20,488 bases of DNA. Origin: Granulicella sp. Its GTDB lineage: Bacteria > Acidobacteriota > Terriglobia > Terriglobales > Acidobacteriaceae. The notes under the pieces were generated by a model that did no database searches, was not told the DNA's origin, and saw only the letters and a program-made list of their open reading frames with translations. Shown one piece after another: positions 8,127 through 17,429 of the stretch. The stretch's first letter is position 1, and each line of letters starts with the position of its first letter. The DNA lies in assembly GCA_003133205.1 (NCBI GenBank), contig PKWK01000288.1:1-20488 (forward strand), in the 5' to 3' direction. The position numbers were made by a program, and so were the translations under genes.

Positions 8127-10628
8127 ATGAGAGTTGTCGGAAGAATCGGGTTGCGGGTGGGAGTTGCGGCGCTGCTGGGGATGAGTGTTGTGTGGGCACA
8201 GGACCTGCCCTTAACGCAGGTGCTGACTCCAAGCAAAGTTGCGCCGCTGGACCCGACGGTGAATGTTGGCCAGCCGGTATTGGAGAGCAGCAGGCACCAG
8301 CCTCTTGCCGAGGAGTACATCTGGACTGCGAACGATGCGAATGCGGACGCTCGGGTGCTGTACACGCGGCCTGCGGCGAACGAGCGGATTGAGCCGCACT
8401 ATTTTCGCAGGAACTTTAGGGTGGCTGCAGTGCCGCAGGAGGCGACGCTTTACATTGCCGGGCCGCGTAGCGTGAAGGTGTGGCTGAATGGCAAGTTGGC
8501 GGAGCAGGTGGAGAGTGACGTGACCTCGCCGCTGGGGATGCATGTGTTCGCGGCTAATGTTGCGAAGTATCTGCAGGCGGGCGCGAACACGATTGCGATC
8601 GAGGCGGTGCGTGGGCGCGGAGTTTCGGGATTCGCCAACAGTGCGCTGGTGCGGCAGCAAACGTTCGGGCAGGTGCTGGTGGTGAAGATTGTGGCTGCCG
8701 CCGAGGGCGTTGATGGGCCGACGCTGCTGATCAGCGACAAGCAGTGGGAGAGTTCGACCGACAATGCGAAGTGGAAGCCGGTGCAGAGTATTGGGAGCAT
8801 CGAGAGCTCTGTCGATATGTTTCAGTGGAACGCGGACGCGGGACTCTATGACTGGCCGGATTACGACGGCATCTCGAGCTACCTCGCGCATACGCCGATT
8901 CCAGCAAGCGGAATTCTGGCGCATTATGCGGGACGCGGCAGCTTCACGAATATTGAGAGCCTGACTGGCGGCAAGGGCGAGTTTGGCGTGCGTCTGGGGG
9001 TGGCGAGGCTGACGGATGAAGAGGCGCCGAGTGTGGTGCTGGATTTCGGGCGCGAACTGACGGGGAGAGTGGAACTGATTTCGGATTCGGATACGCCTGT
9101 GACGGTGACGGTGCAGATGGGGGAGTCGGAGTCGGAGGCGATGAAGGTTCCGTATCTCGGCGTCAACCAACTGGCGATCCCTCCGCATGGCACTGGCCAC
9201 GGCCCGAAGACTGCGTTTCGGTACGCGAAGGTTCGATTTGTGGATGGCGGGCCGGAGGTGCGCTTCAAGGCAATTCGGGTGGACGACATTTATTATCCGG
9301 TGAAATACGAGGGATCGTTCGAATCGTCCGACTCACTGCTGAATCGCATCTGGGAGATGGGCGCGTACACCGCGCACCTGTGCATGCAGGACGGCGTGTG
9401 GGATGCGAGCAAGCGCGACCGCGGGCGCTGGATGGGCGACACGGACGTGAGCGGACGGGTGATCGAGGATGTGTTTGGCGAGCGGCCGCTGATGGAAGAT
9501 ACGCTCGATCGTCTGATGGGTCCGGCGCCGGTCGATCAGCATGTGAATGGGATTCCGGGATATTCGTCGTTCTGGTTTACCGGGGTTGCGGACTACTACC
9601 GGCATACGGGATCGAAGGAGTTTCTGGAGCGCGAACATGCGCGGATGGTGCAGTTGCTGGAATTGGTGGACAAGGAGTTCGACGAGCGCAATATCTATGC
9701 GAACAAGAGCAAGGTGTGGCTCTACGTCGATTGGTCGCCGGAACTGAACGGTGATACGCCAGAGACGCGACGGGCAACTACGCTCGAGTTTTATCGTGCG
9801 TATCACGAGGCGGCCTGGATGCTGCGCGAACTGGGCGACACGGCGAATGCGGCCAGGTATGAGGCGAGAGCGGCGGAGATCGAGGCGGGTGCGCAGAAGT
9901 ATCTTTTGGATGCGAGTACCGGGACGTTCGGACCGCGGTGGCAGACGAATGCGGCCGCTGTGATCGGCGGCGCGGCACAGCCGGTGCAGTACGACGCGAT
10001 CTGGAAGAACGTGCTTTCGCAGGTTGGGGAGCGCGGCACGAACAGCCTGATTATCTCGCCGTATTACAACTACTACGTGATCCGGGCGATGGCTGAGATG
10101 GGGCATCGGGAGCAGGCGCTGAAGTGGATTCGCCAGTACTGGGGCGGCATGGTGGACGAGGGCGCGACGAGTTTCTGGGAGGCCTACGATCCGAGTTGGT
10201 ATCGCGAGGATTTTCATTCGTCGCTGCAGTCGGACAATCGGTCGGGCTACTTTGTCAGCCTGGCGCACGGCTGGTCGTCGGGGCCGACCGCGTGGATGAT
10301 GGAGCAGGTGCTGGGGATTCAGCCCACTGGCGCTGGGTTTAGCACAGTCGACATACGGCCGGACCTGGTCGATCTCGATTGGGCGAAGGGCGCTGAGCCT
10401 ACTCCGCATGGCCTTCTGAAGGTTGATGTGCGGAAGAAAGGTGGCGCTGTGGCGATCACTGTCGATGTGCCGGAGGGCGTGGTGGCTCGCGTCTCTGTGC
10501 CTGTGGCATCGGCGACGCCGTACGTCTCGGTCAATGGCCGCGCGGCGAATTCGACGTCAACGGAGAATGGGACTCGGGCGGTGGTGTTGTTCGACCACGC
10601 GGGGCATTACCAGTTGGCCGGCCAGTGA
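8127..10628 (+). CDS. Exported GH78-family (alpha-L-rhamnosidase-like) protein
   Basis: An 833-residue secreted protein with the same overall plan as its neighbour but clearly divergent. ATG 8127 gives a good signal peptide (RIGLRVGVAALLGMSVVWA, cleavage near residue 24), and a promoter-like pair just upstream makes the earlier GTG at 8088 unlikely. The N-terminal half is beta-rich: a carbohydrate-binding-like part (HYFRRNFRV, LYIAGPRSVKVWLNGKLAEQ) and VLDFGRELTGRVEL. The catalytic (alpha/alpha)6 domain begins around SFESSDSLLNRIWEMGAYT. The signature is DASKRDRGRWMGD at 426-438, and TSFWEAYDP carries Glu685, the expected catalytic base by family analogy. The C-terminal beta domain includes FSTVDIRPDLVDLDWAKG. 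The motif differs from the DCPHREKLGW form of the upstream enzyme, so a different substrate or linkage is likely. Rhamnosidase activity itself is inferred. Confidence 0.82.
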   Translation: MRVVGRIGLRVGVAALLGMSVVWAQDLPLTQVLTPSKVAPLDPTVNVGQPVLESSRHQPLAEEYIWTANDANADARVLYTRPAANERIEPHYFRRNFRVAAVPQEATLYIAGPRSVKVWLNGKLAEQVESDVTSPLGMHVFAANVAKYLQAGANTIAIEAVRGRGVSGFANSALVRQQTFGQVLVVKIVAAAEGVDGPTLLISDKQWESSTDNAKWKPVQSIGSIESSVDMFQWNADAGLYDWPDYDGISSYLAHTPIPASGILAHYAGRGSFTNIESLTGGKGEFGVRLGVARLTDEEAPSVVLDFGRELTGRVELISDSDTPVTVTVQMGESESEAMKVPYLGVNQLAIPPHGTGHGPKTAFRYAKVRFVDGGPEVRFKAIRVDDIYYPVKYEGSFESSDSLLNRIWEMGAYTAHLCMQDGVWDASKRDRGRWMGDTDVSGRVIEDVFGERPLMEDTLDRLMGPAPVDQHVNGIPGYSSFWFTGVADYYRHTGSKEFLEREHARMVQLLELVDKEFDERNIYANKSKVWLYVDWSPELNGDTPETRRATTLEFYRAYHEAAWMLRELGDTANAARYEARAAEIEAGAQKYLLDASTGTFGPRWQTNAAAVIGGAAQPVQYDAIWKNVLSQVGERGTNSLIISPYYNYYVIRAMAEMGHREQALKWIRQYWGGMVDEGATSFWEAYDPSWYREDFHSSLQSDNRSGYFVSLAHGWSSGPTAWMMEQVLGIQPTGAGFSTVDIRPDLVDLDWAKGAEPTPHGLLKVDVRKKGGAVAITVDVPEGVVARVSVPVASATPYVSVNGRAANSTSTENGTRAVVLFDHAGHYQLAGQ

Positions 10629-10724
10629 AGTATGGTTTTACGACTGAGGCCACTCGCACGCCCAAGTTTCCCGACCGAATAAGATGATCATGTGTGCCAT
10701 TCAGCGTCACCGAGGAGATGTCCA

Positions 10725-11979
10725 TTGAATTGCGCAAGGTGGATTCATGCAGCATTTGCCTTCGTTTTGATTGTCCCAGTCGCACATGCTCAGAACGAAC
10801 AGATTCCACACCTGGTGCATGAAGTGGAGCGCACTCAACTTTTGGTTGATGGAAATCCCTTCCTCATACTGGGTGGGCAGGCTGGGAATTCAAGTGCTTC
10901 GAATCTGGAGGATATCGAGGTCGTTTACCGTGCTCTCGATGCGATCCATGCAAACACTGCGGAGATTCCTCTTTCCTGGAACCTGTTGGAACGTGAGCCG
11001 GGGCGGTTTGACTTTCATCTCGTGGACGGCGCCATCGAGGGCGCCCGACGGCACCATCTGAAGCTGGTGTTTCTGTGGTTTGGCACTGCCAAGAACGCAA
11101 CCTTTTCCTATGTGCCAGATTGGGTTAAGAGCGATCGGATCACTTACTTTCGGGCTCACGAAGGCCCGCTGGTCCGCCTTTAGTGCTGCATCACAGAATG
11201 GTGAGATCGCGTCCTACGTCAACGTGTCCTTGATGAATACAGGGTCGGCGCGGGCGGGAGACTGGCCAAGTGGAGGGCCGACCTATCACGTCATCGACGT
11301 CTGGAAGGCCACCGCAAGGCACATTGACATCCTTGCCCCGGATATCTACCGGGTCGATTTTCCGCAAATGGCGACTATCTACAACAGGCCAGACAACGTC
11401 TTGTTCGTTCCCGAAACTGGATTTGCTCCGTACTACGCGCCGTATGTATTCACGACGCTTGCAGGGATGGATGGCATCGGCTTCTCGCCGTTCGGCATCG
11501 ACCATGCGTATAAGGACGGTACGTTTACCGCGGCGGGTGCGGCATTGGAGGAGAACTATCGGATTCTGAGGCCCCTGCTGCCAATCATCGCCCGCAACAG
11601 ATACCGCGGCACTCTTTTCCCGATCGTCCTTGAGATGTACCGGCACGAATCGGTGGCAATCTCGCTTGGCGATTCGCTCACTGCTGTTGTGCATTTTGAC
11701 GAAAAATTCGTTGCGGATATGGAGGCTCATCGTGGGGGCGGAATTATCATCAAACTCGCTGCGGACAAATTCATCGTTGCGGGCGAAGGTTTCCACGTCG
11801 AGTTCGCTGAGTTGAAAGGAATACCGCGCAATTCCGGGTATCTCTCTATTGAAGAAGGCACTTTCGATGGAGAGAAGTGGGTAACGAAACGGGTCCTCAA
11901 TGGGGACGAGGAGAACACGACGCTACTCACTCGCCAGCCCCGCATTCTTCAAGTGCGGCTGAACCGAACGTTGAAATAA
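10725..11979 (+). pseudogene. Decayed GH35/DUF5597-type beta-galactosidase gene with internal deletion and frameshift
   Basis: Two frames carry the two ends of one enzyme. The first (10725-11183; TTG start after CGAGGAG, or GTG 10692) has a signal peptide ending AFVLIVPVAHA, then FLILGGQAGNSSASN, HANTAEIPLSWNLLEREPGRFDF and LVFLWFGTAKNATFSYVPDWVKSD, and stops at 11181-11183. The second continues one base out of frame from about 11182: YVNVSLMNTGSARAGDWP, SGGPTYHVIDVWKA, HIDILAPDIY, LFVPETGFAPYYAPY and GIGFSPFGID, ending at 11979. Related proteins are about 540-570 residues; here about 140-150 residues between VKSD and YVNV, including the expected QVENE acid/base segment, are missing. The probable nucleophile Glu in VPETG remains. 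The deletion breaks the frame, so an active full enzyme cannot be made. The region also looks less GC-biased than its neighbours. Confidence 0.85.
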
Positions 11980-12031
11980 CCTGTGGGATAGGTGCCTGAA
12001 TCGCGCAAGGTGCAATGAAAGCGCTGGTCGC

Positions 12032-12061
12032 TTGTCTCCTGTTCATCCGGTTCTTTATAGT
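12032..12061 (+). promoter_or_regulatory. Candidate promoter of the hexarate operon
   Basis: TTGTCT (12032-12037), an 18-bp spacer and TATAGT (12056-12061, 5 of 6 consensus bases) precede kdgD, placing the start of transcription near 12068, 34 bp before the kdgD ATG. It is the only good promoter-like pair I see ahead of the operon. The downstream TTGCGC motifs overlap the predicted start site. Confidence 0.45.
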
Positions 12062-12080
12062 TTGCGCAGAGCAATTGCGC
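12062..12080. promoter_or_regulatory. Candidate operator: repeated TTGCGC / inverted GCGCA-TGCGC
   Basis: GCGCA (12064-12068) and TGCGC (12076-12080) are inverted arms spaced by 7 bp, and TTGCGC occurs twice (12062-12067 and 12075-12080) with 13-bp periodicity. A further copy in reverse orientation, GCGCAA, lies in GAATCGCGCAAGGTG at 11998-12012. The placement across the predicted transcription start suits a repressor site. No regulator gene is in the window to pair with it. Confidence 0.35.
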
Positions 12081-12101
12081 GATCTCGATTGAAGGAAGAC
12101 C

Positions 12102-13016
12102 ATGAGCAAGATGTCCCTGGAAGAGTTTGCAAAGAAGATAGGAGCGGGTCTGCTCTCGTTCCCGGTGACCCATTTCACCGATAGTTATGCCTTCAACGGA
12201 GGTGCGTACCGCGAGCATATTGAGTGGCTGCTGGCGCACAAGCCGGCGGGCCTGTTTGCGGCGGGGGGGACGGGTGAGTTCTTTTCGCTCACGCTCGACG
12301 AGTTTTCGGCGGTCGTCTCGGCTGCAGTGGAGCAGACGAATCATCGCGTGCCGGTGGTCGCGGGCTGTGGATACGGCACTGCCATGGCGAAGCAGTTTGC
12401 GCAGGCGGGCGAGGCTGCCGGGGCCGACGGGCTACTTCTGCTGCCTCCTTATTTGTTGAACGCCGACCCGGCCGGACTGGTTGCGCATGTCGAGGCGGTG
12501 TGCGCTGCGACGAAGCTGGGAGTGATCTTCTACAACCGCGATAACGCGATCCTGAACGATGTATGGCTGGAGCGGCTTTGCGCGCGCTGCCCGAATCTGA
12601 TCGGGTTCAAAGATGGATACGGCGACATTGAACTGATGACGCGCATCTACGCGAGGATGGGCGATCGGCTGACGTATATTGGTGGGCTGCCCACGGCAGA
12701 GACCTTTGCGCTGCCCTATCTGGAGATGGGCGTTACGACTTACTCCTCGGCGATCTTCAATTTTTTACCGGAGTTTGCGCAGAACTTTTACGCGGCGGTG
12801 CGCAGGCACGATCATGCTGTGGTCTACAAAGAGCTGCGTGATTTTGTGCTGCCGTACATTGATATTCGCAACCGGCACAAGGGCTATGCGGTGTCGATCG
12901 TCAAGGCGGGAATGCGCGCGGTAGGCCGGCCGGCGGGCCCGGTGCGCACGCCGCTTACGGATCTCGACGCGAGTGAGATGGATGCGTTGAGCGCGCTGAT
13001 CGCGGGGCGTTCTTGA
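12102..13016 (+). CDS. kdgD: 5-dehydro-4-deoxyglucarate dehydratase (KdgD)
   Basis: A DapA-superfamily (beta/alpha)8 enzyme that converts 5-dehydro-4-deoxy-D-glucarate to 2,5-dioxovalerate, water and CO2 (EC 4.2.1.41) in the cytoplasm. The 304-residue length fits the family. Visible: [10 protein letters not shown] near the N-terminus, [11 protein letters not shown] at 53-63, [10 protein letters not shown] with the catalytic Tyr144, and [11 protein letters not shown] with the Schiff-base Lys170. The combination GFKDGYGD and FYNRDN separates it from true dihydrodipicolinate synthases, and the neighbours (both hexarate dehydratases, the semialdehyde dehydrogenase) confirm the assignment. AAGGAAG lies just before ATG 12102. 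It is the first gene of a five-gene operon and overlaps the transporter start by 4 nt (TTGA), pointing to translational coupling. Confidence 0.95.
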   Translation: MSKMSLEEFAKKIGAGLLSFPVTHFTDSYAFNGGAYREHIEWLLAHKPAGLFAAGGTGEFFSLTLDEFSAVVSAAVEQTNHRVPVVAGCGYGTAMAKQFAQAGEAAGADGLLLLPPYLLNADPAGLVAHVEAVCAATKLGVIFYNRDNAILNDVWLERLCARCPNLIGFKDGYGDIELMTRIYARMGDRLTYIGGLPTAETFALPYLEMGVTTYSSAIFNFLPEFAQNFYAAVRRHDHAVVYKELRDFVLPYIDIRNRHKGYAVSIVKAGMRAVGRPAGPVRTPLTDLDASEMDALSALIAGRS

Positions 13017-14371
13017 ACAAGCTGGATCAATCGATACTAGTCGAGAAATCGACACACATACGCTACCTCATCGTTGCGATGCTGTTCATCGCAAGCTCCT
13101 TCAGCTACGGCGATCGCGTTGCGCTCTCGTTCGCAGGCACAGCGATGGAGAAGGAGTTGTCGCTCGATCCGGTAAAGCTTGGCTTTCTGCTCTCGGGCTT
13201 CAGTTGGGCATACGTGCTTGGCCAGTTGCCCTCGGGAGGATTGCTGGACCGCTTTGGCTCAAAGCGCGTCTACGGCATCAGCATTGTCTGCTGGTCCTTG
13301 TGCGCGTTCCTCGTTGGATGTACGGGGCACCTGGCGGCGGCATGGGCTTTCAGCGTGATCTTCTTTCTTCGGCTGCTCTCCGGTCTCGCGCAGTCACCCG
13401 TCTTTCCTGGCAACGGACGCATTGTTGCCGCGTGGTTTCCCACAGCCGAACGCGGTGGAGCCTGTGCGATCTTCAATGCTTCCCAGTACTCTTCGCTGGT
13501 GATCTTCGGTCCGCTTTTTGCATGGCTCATCGGCCGCTATGACTGGCGAAGCTGCTTCTGGTTCATGGGATTTTTCGGCATTGCGCTTGCGTTTGCCTGG
13601 TCGAAGACGGTCTACAACGTCAAGGACCATCCGCTGATCTCGCAGTCGGAGATCGAGTGCATCGAGCAAGGCGGTGGATTGGTGAACATCGACCGGGTCG
13701 CAGGAACGAAATCGCGCAGCAACCCGCTCACCTGGGCCGGCGTCGCGCAGTTGCTCGAACAGCGGATGCTGGTTGGAATCTACATAGGACAGTTCTGCAT
13801 CACCACGCTGACGTATTTCTTTCTCACGTGGTTTCCCATCTATCTTGTGCAGGCGCGCCATATGTCGATTCTCAAGGGCGGACTCGCTGCGGCGTTGCCG
13901 GCGCTGTGCGGATCCGTTGGAGGCGTGTTGGGGGGCATCTCCTCCGACGCGCTCATTCGCCGAGGCCGTTCGCTCACCTTTGCAAGGAAGGCTCCGATCA
14001 TCGCTGGGATGCTGCTTTCGGTGACGATGATCGCGTGTAACTACACCAACGTGCAGGCGCTGATGATGTTCCTGATGTCGCTGGCCTTCTTTGGGAAGGG
14101 CTTTGGCGCGCTGGGCTGGACGGTGATTGCCGATACGTCGCCGAAGGAGTTGATTGGACTGAATGGCGGTCTCTTCAACCTGTTCGGCAACATGGCGGGT
14201 ATTACGACGCCGATCGTGATTGGATACCTGGTGAAAAAGACTGGCTCGTTCAACGATGCGCTGATCTTCGTCGGCGTAACCGCGCTGCTGGCGATCTTCA
14301 GCTATGTGGTGATTGTTGGCGAGATCAAGCGGCTGGACCTTCATCTCACATCGCCGGAAGCGGACGCATGA
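13013..14371 (+). CDS. gudP: GudP-type D-glucarate/D-galactarate MFS symporter
   Basis: A 452-residue, 12-helix major facilitator protein of the anion:cation symporter group, expected to import D-glucarate and D-galactarate with protons. It closely follows E. coli GudP/Gar[21 protein letters not shown] (residues about 23-42), the loop 2-3 motif [11 protein letters not shown] at 75-85, [59 protein letters not shown] and [16 protein letters not shown] 13013 was chosen as start since it keeps the N-terminal helix aligned with GudP and overlaps the kdgD stop as TTGA; ATG 13079 would cut into that helix. The 3' end overlaps gudD by 4 nt (ATGA). Its place inside the hexarate operon agrees with the substrate call; which hexarate it prefers cannot be told. 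Confidence 0.94.
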   Translation: MNKLDQSILVEKSTHIRYLIVAMLFIASSFSYGDRVALSFAGTAMEKELSLDPVKLGFLLSGFSWAYVLGQLPSGGLLDRFGSKRVYGISIVCWSLCAFLVGCTGHLAAAWAFSVIFFLRLLSGLAQSPVFPGNGRIVAAWFPTAERGGACAIFNASQYSSLVIFGPLFAWLIGRYDWRSCFWFMGFFGIALAFAWSKTVYNVKDHPLISQSEIECIEQGGGLVNIDRVAGTKSRSNPLTWAGVAQLLEQRMLVGIYIGQFCITTLTYFFLTWFPIYLVQARHMSILKGGLAAALPALCGSVGGVLGGISSDALIRRGRSLTFARKAPIIAGMLLSVTMIACNYTNVQALMMFLMSLAFFGKGFGALGWTVIADTSPKELIGLNGGLFNLFGNMAGITTPIVIGYLVKKTGSFNDALIFVGVTALLAIFSYVVIVGEIKRLDLHLTSPEADA

Positions 14372-15747
14372 GCGAGACTCGCAGGCAGTCCGCGCCGGCG
14401 CTGGAGACTCCCTACTCGCACGCGCAAACGCCTTTGGTCACGAGCATGCGGGTGATTCCCGTGGCTGGACACGACAGCATGCTGCTCAACCTGAGCGGTG
14501 CACATGGGCCGTTCTTCACGCGCAATGTCGTTCTGCTGACTGACAATGCAGGCCACACAGGTGTGGGCGAGGTTCCTGGCGGGGAGAAGATTCGGCGGGT
14601 TCTTGAAGAGTCGCGGTCGCTGGTAGTGGGGCAGCCGCTGGGTGCATATAACGCCGTCCTGAATTCCGTGCGGATGCGCTTCGCGGATTTCGACAAGGAA
14701 GGCCGTGGACTGCAGACGTTCGATCTGCGCACCACGGTGCATGCGGTGACTGCGATTGAGTCGGCACTGCTCGATCTGCTGGGCCAGTTTCTTGCGCTGC
14801 CGGCTGCGGCGCTTCTGGGCGAAGGGCAACAGCGTTCGAGCGTTGACGTTCTCGGCTACTTGTTTTTTGTTGGGGACAGGACGAAGACGGACCTGCCGTA
14901 TCGCAGCGAGCCGGATGCAGGTGATGCGTGGTTGCGGCTGCGGCATGAGGAGGCGCTGACCACCGAGGCTGTGGTGCGACTGGCAGAGGCGGCGCATGCA
15001 CGCTATGGGTTCAACGATTACAAGCTGAAAGGAGGCGTGCTGGCCGGAACGCAGGAGATGGAGACGGTTGCGGCGCTGGCAGAGCGATTTCCGAGCGCGC
15101 GGATCACGCTCGACCCGAACGGAGCATGGTCGCTCGACGAGGCGGTGCGGCTCTGCACGGGCAAGCAGCATGTGCTGTCGTATGCGGAAGATCCGTGTGG
15201 GGCCGAGCAGGGATTTTCCGGCCGCGAGATCATGGCGGAGTTTCGGCGTGCCACCGGCTTGCCCACAGCGACGAATATGATTGCGACCGATTGGCGCGAA
15301 CTGAAGCATGCTGTGCAACTGAATGCCATCGACATTCCACTTGCCGATCCGCACTTCTGGACGATGCAGGGTTCGGTGCGCGTGGCGCAGTTTTGCCGCG
15401 AGTGGGGCCTGACTTGGGGTTCGCATTCGAACAATCACTTTGACGTCTCGCTGGCGATGTTTACCCATGTGGCCGCGGCGGCGCCGGGCAAGATTACCGC
15501 GATCGATACACATTGGATCTGGCAGGATGGGCAGCGGCTTACCAAAGAGCCGCTGCAAATTGTTGAAGGCAAGATCGATGTGCCGGAGCGTGCGGGGCTT
15601 GGCGTGGAGATCGATATGGAGCAGATCGAGCGCGCGCATGCGCTCTACACTACGATGGGGTTGGGCGCGCGGGACGATGCGATGGCGATGCAGTTCCTGG
15701 CGCCGGGCTGGAAGTTCAACCCGAAGCGCCCCTGTCTGGTCCCGTAG
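14368..15747 (+). CDS. gudD: Glucarate dehydratase (GudD), enolase superfamily
   Basis: A Mg2+-dependent enolase-superfamily dehydratase that removes water from D-glucarate (and usually L-idarate) to give 5-dehydro-4-deoxy-D-glucarate (EC 4.2.1.40). It is 459 residues, with an N-terminal extension of about 14 over E. coli GudD. With that offset, all key residues are present: Lys219 and the base Lys221 in YKLKGG, metal ligands Asp249 (DPNGAW), Glu280 ([14 protein letters not shown]) and Asn303 ([12 protein letters not shown]), and His353 in [11 protein letters not shown]. The family N-terminal lid is present ([25 protein letters not shown]). The start ATG 14368 overlaps the transporter stop (ATGA), giving a third gene in a tightly coupled run. 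The true enzyme, not the inactive GudX-type paralogue, is indicated by the intact Lys/His pair. Confidence 0.96.
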   Translation: MSETRRQSAPALETPYSHAQTPLVTSMRVIPVAGHDSMLLNLSGAHGPFFTRNVVLLTDNAGHTGVGEVPGGEKIRRVLEESRSLVVGQPLGAYNAVLNSVRMRFADFDKEGRGLQTFDLRTTVHAVTAIESALLDLLGQFLALPAAALLGEGQQRSSVDVLGYLFFVGDRTKTDLPYRSEPDAGDAWLRLRHEEALTTEAVVRLAEAAHARYGFNDYKLKGGVLAGTQEMETVAALAERFPSARITLDPNGAWSLDEAVRLCTGKQHVLSYAEDPCGAEQGFSGREIMAEFRRATGLPTATNMIATDWRELKHAVQLNAIDIPLADPHFWTMQGSVRVAQFCREWGLTWGSHSNNHFDVSLAMFTHVAAAAPGKITAIDTHWIWQDGQRLTKEPLQIVEGKIDVPERAGLGVEIDMEQIERAHALYTTMGLGARDDAMAMQFLAPGWKFNPKRPCLVP

Positions 15748-15807
15748 TTTGTTCGTCGCGGTGCCACCGACGTACCATGGATTGAGTTGGGAATGAGGAG
15801 TACTGAG

Positions 15808-17391
15808 ATGAAATTGACCGGTGAGATGTTGATTGGTGCGCGCGCGGTGCGTGGCACAGAGAGCGCGACGCGCGCGGTGAACCCCGCGACGGGTGCGGAG
15901 ATGGAGCCGGCATTTGGCGGAGGCTCTGTGGTGGAGGTGGATGCGGCCTGCACTCTGGCCGAGGCGGCGTTCAATGCGTACCGCGCCGTCAGCCTGGAGC
16001 GGCGCGCGGAGTTCCTCGAAGCCATTGCGCAGGGGATCATTGATCTTGGGGATGTTCTGGTGGAGCGGGTGATGAGTGAGTCCGGGCTTCCGCGTGGCCG
16101 CGTCGAAGGCGAGCGCGGGCGTACCGTGGGCCAGCTTCGGCTGTTCGCATCGCTGGCGCGCGAGGGCCGCTGGCTAAACGCAACGCTTGATCGAGCGCTG
16201 CCGGAACGCAAACCTCTGCCGCGCGCCGATCTTCGCGCACAGAAGATTCCTGTGGGCCCGGTCGCAGTTTTCAGCGCGAGCAACTTTCCGCTCGCGTTTT
16301 CCGTTGCAGGCGGCGACACGGCCGCTGCGTTCGCCGCAGGCTGCCCGGTGGTTGCAAAGGCGCATTCGTCGCATCTTGGAACGTCCGAGTTGGTGGGCCG
16401 CGTGATTCAAAAGGTAGTGGCGGATTGCGGATTGCCTGAAGGTGTATTCTCGCTGCTGGTTGGTAGCGGAAGCACGGTTGGCGAGGCGCTGGTGCAGCAT
16501 CCTGCGATTCAGGCAGTGGGCTTTACGGGATCGCGACGGGTCGGCCGAACTCTGGTTGCGCTGGCTGCCGGACGCGAGGTTCCCATCCCTGTCTATGCAG
16601 AGATGAGCAGCATCAACCCTGTATTCCTACTTCCTGGGGCCCTGGCGCAACGGGCTGAGGCGATTGCGCAGGGGCTCATCGATTCGGTCACGCTCGGCAC
16701 GGGGCAGTTCTGCACCAAGCCGGGCATCGTAATGGGTATTGCGGGACCAGACTTTGATCGCTTCCGCGCGGCCGCGCAGGCTGCCGTTGAAACGAAGGCC
16801 GCAACCACAATGCTCAACTCCGGCATTCACCGCGCTTATTGTCAGGGCGCGGCCGATTGGGGGAAGGATAGCGGAGTGCGCACGCTGTCTGCCGGCGGCG
16901 CGCCACCGAGTGGCTCCTATGCTGGCCAGCCCAAGCTTCTTGCCACGAGCGCGCAACATTTTCTCAAGTCTCCGAATCTGCTGGAGGAGGTGTTCGGCCC
17001 GGCGGCGCTGCTCATCGAGTGCAGCGGCGTCGACGAACTCATCGCAGTCGCAAAGTATCTCAACGGCCAGTTGACGGCGACGCTCCATCTTGCAGAGCAG
17101 GATGTAGATCTCGCGCGCGTACTTGTGCCGCTACTCGAGCGCAAGGCTGGGCGCATCCTGGTCAATGGGTTTCCGACGGGCGTTGAAGTCTGCTATGCGA
17201 TGGTGCATGGCGGCCCATCGCCCGCGACCTCCGACAACCGCGTCACCTCTGTCGGCGCGATGTCGATCGAGCGATTTCTTCGGCCGGTGTGCTATCAGGA
17301 TTTCCCTGCTGCATTGTTACCGGAATCGTTACAGGATTCGAACCCGCTTCATCTCTGGCGATTGGTCGAGGGAAAGCTACAGCAGCGGTAG
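15808..17391 (+). CDS. 2,5-dioxovalerate (alpha-ketoglutarate semialdehyde) dehydrogenase
   Basis: An NAD(P)+-dependent aldehyde dehydrogenase that oxidises 2,5-dioxovalerate to 2-oxoglutarate (EC 1.2.1.26), the last step of the pathway. The 527-residue length and the N-terminus [10 protein letters not shown] are typical of the hexarate-linked KGSADH group. Active-site residues: Asn159 in [11 protein letters not shown], Lys184 in [16 protein letters not shown] at 238-246 (cofactor loop), Glu265 in [11 protein letters not shown], and the nucleophile Cys302 in [13 protein letters not shown] 15808 was preferred over TTG 15787 and ATG 15793 because GAGGAG (15795-15800) sits 7 nt before it and it gives the usual family start. 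It follows gudD after 60 bp, the widest gap among the operon's junctions, and is 38 bp from garD. Confidence 0.94.
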   Translation: MKLTGEMLIGARAVRGTESATRAVNPATGAEMEPAFGGGSVVEVDAACTLAEAAFNAYRAVSLERRAEFLEAIAQGIIDLGDVLVERVMSESGLPRGRVEGERGRTVGQLRLFASLAREGRWLNATLDRALPERKPLPRADLRAQKIPVGPVAVFSASNFPLAFSVAGGDTAAAFAAGCPVVAKAHSSHLGTSELVGRVIQKVVADCGLPEGVFSLLVGSGSTVGEALVQHPAIQAVGFTGSRRVGRTLVALAAGREVPIPVYAEMSSINPVFLLPGALAQRAEAIAQGLIDSVTLGTGQFCTKPGIVMGIAGPDFDRFRAAAQAAVETKAATTMLNSGIHRAYCQGAADWGKDSGVRTLSAGGAPPSGSYAGQPKLLATSAQHFLKSPNLLEEVFGPAALLIECSGVDELIAVAKYLNGQLTATLHLAEQDVDLARVLVPLLERKAGRILVNGFPTGVEVCYAMVHGGPSPATSDNRVTSVGAMSIERFLRPVCYQDFPAALLPESLQDSNPLHLWRLVEGKLQQR

Positions 17392-17429
17392 ATCGTAACG
17401 AATTGCAGCAACAACACGAGGAACATCGA

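Noticed and set aside
11080..11979. Separate intact gene in the second part of the GH35-type locus
   Set aside because: Its first 30 or so codons are out-of-frame translation of the upstream half; homology begins only near 11182, so it is the remnant of one gene.
15754..15772. CGTCG...CGACG hairpin between gudD and the semialdehyde dehydrogenase as a terminator
   Set aside because: The stem is short and bulged and there is no T-run; it lies within an evident operon, so at most it is a processing or stability element.
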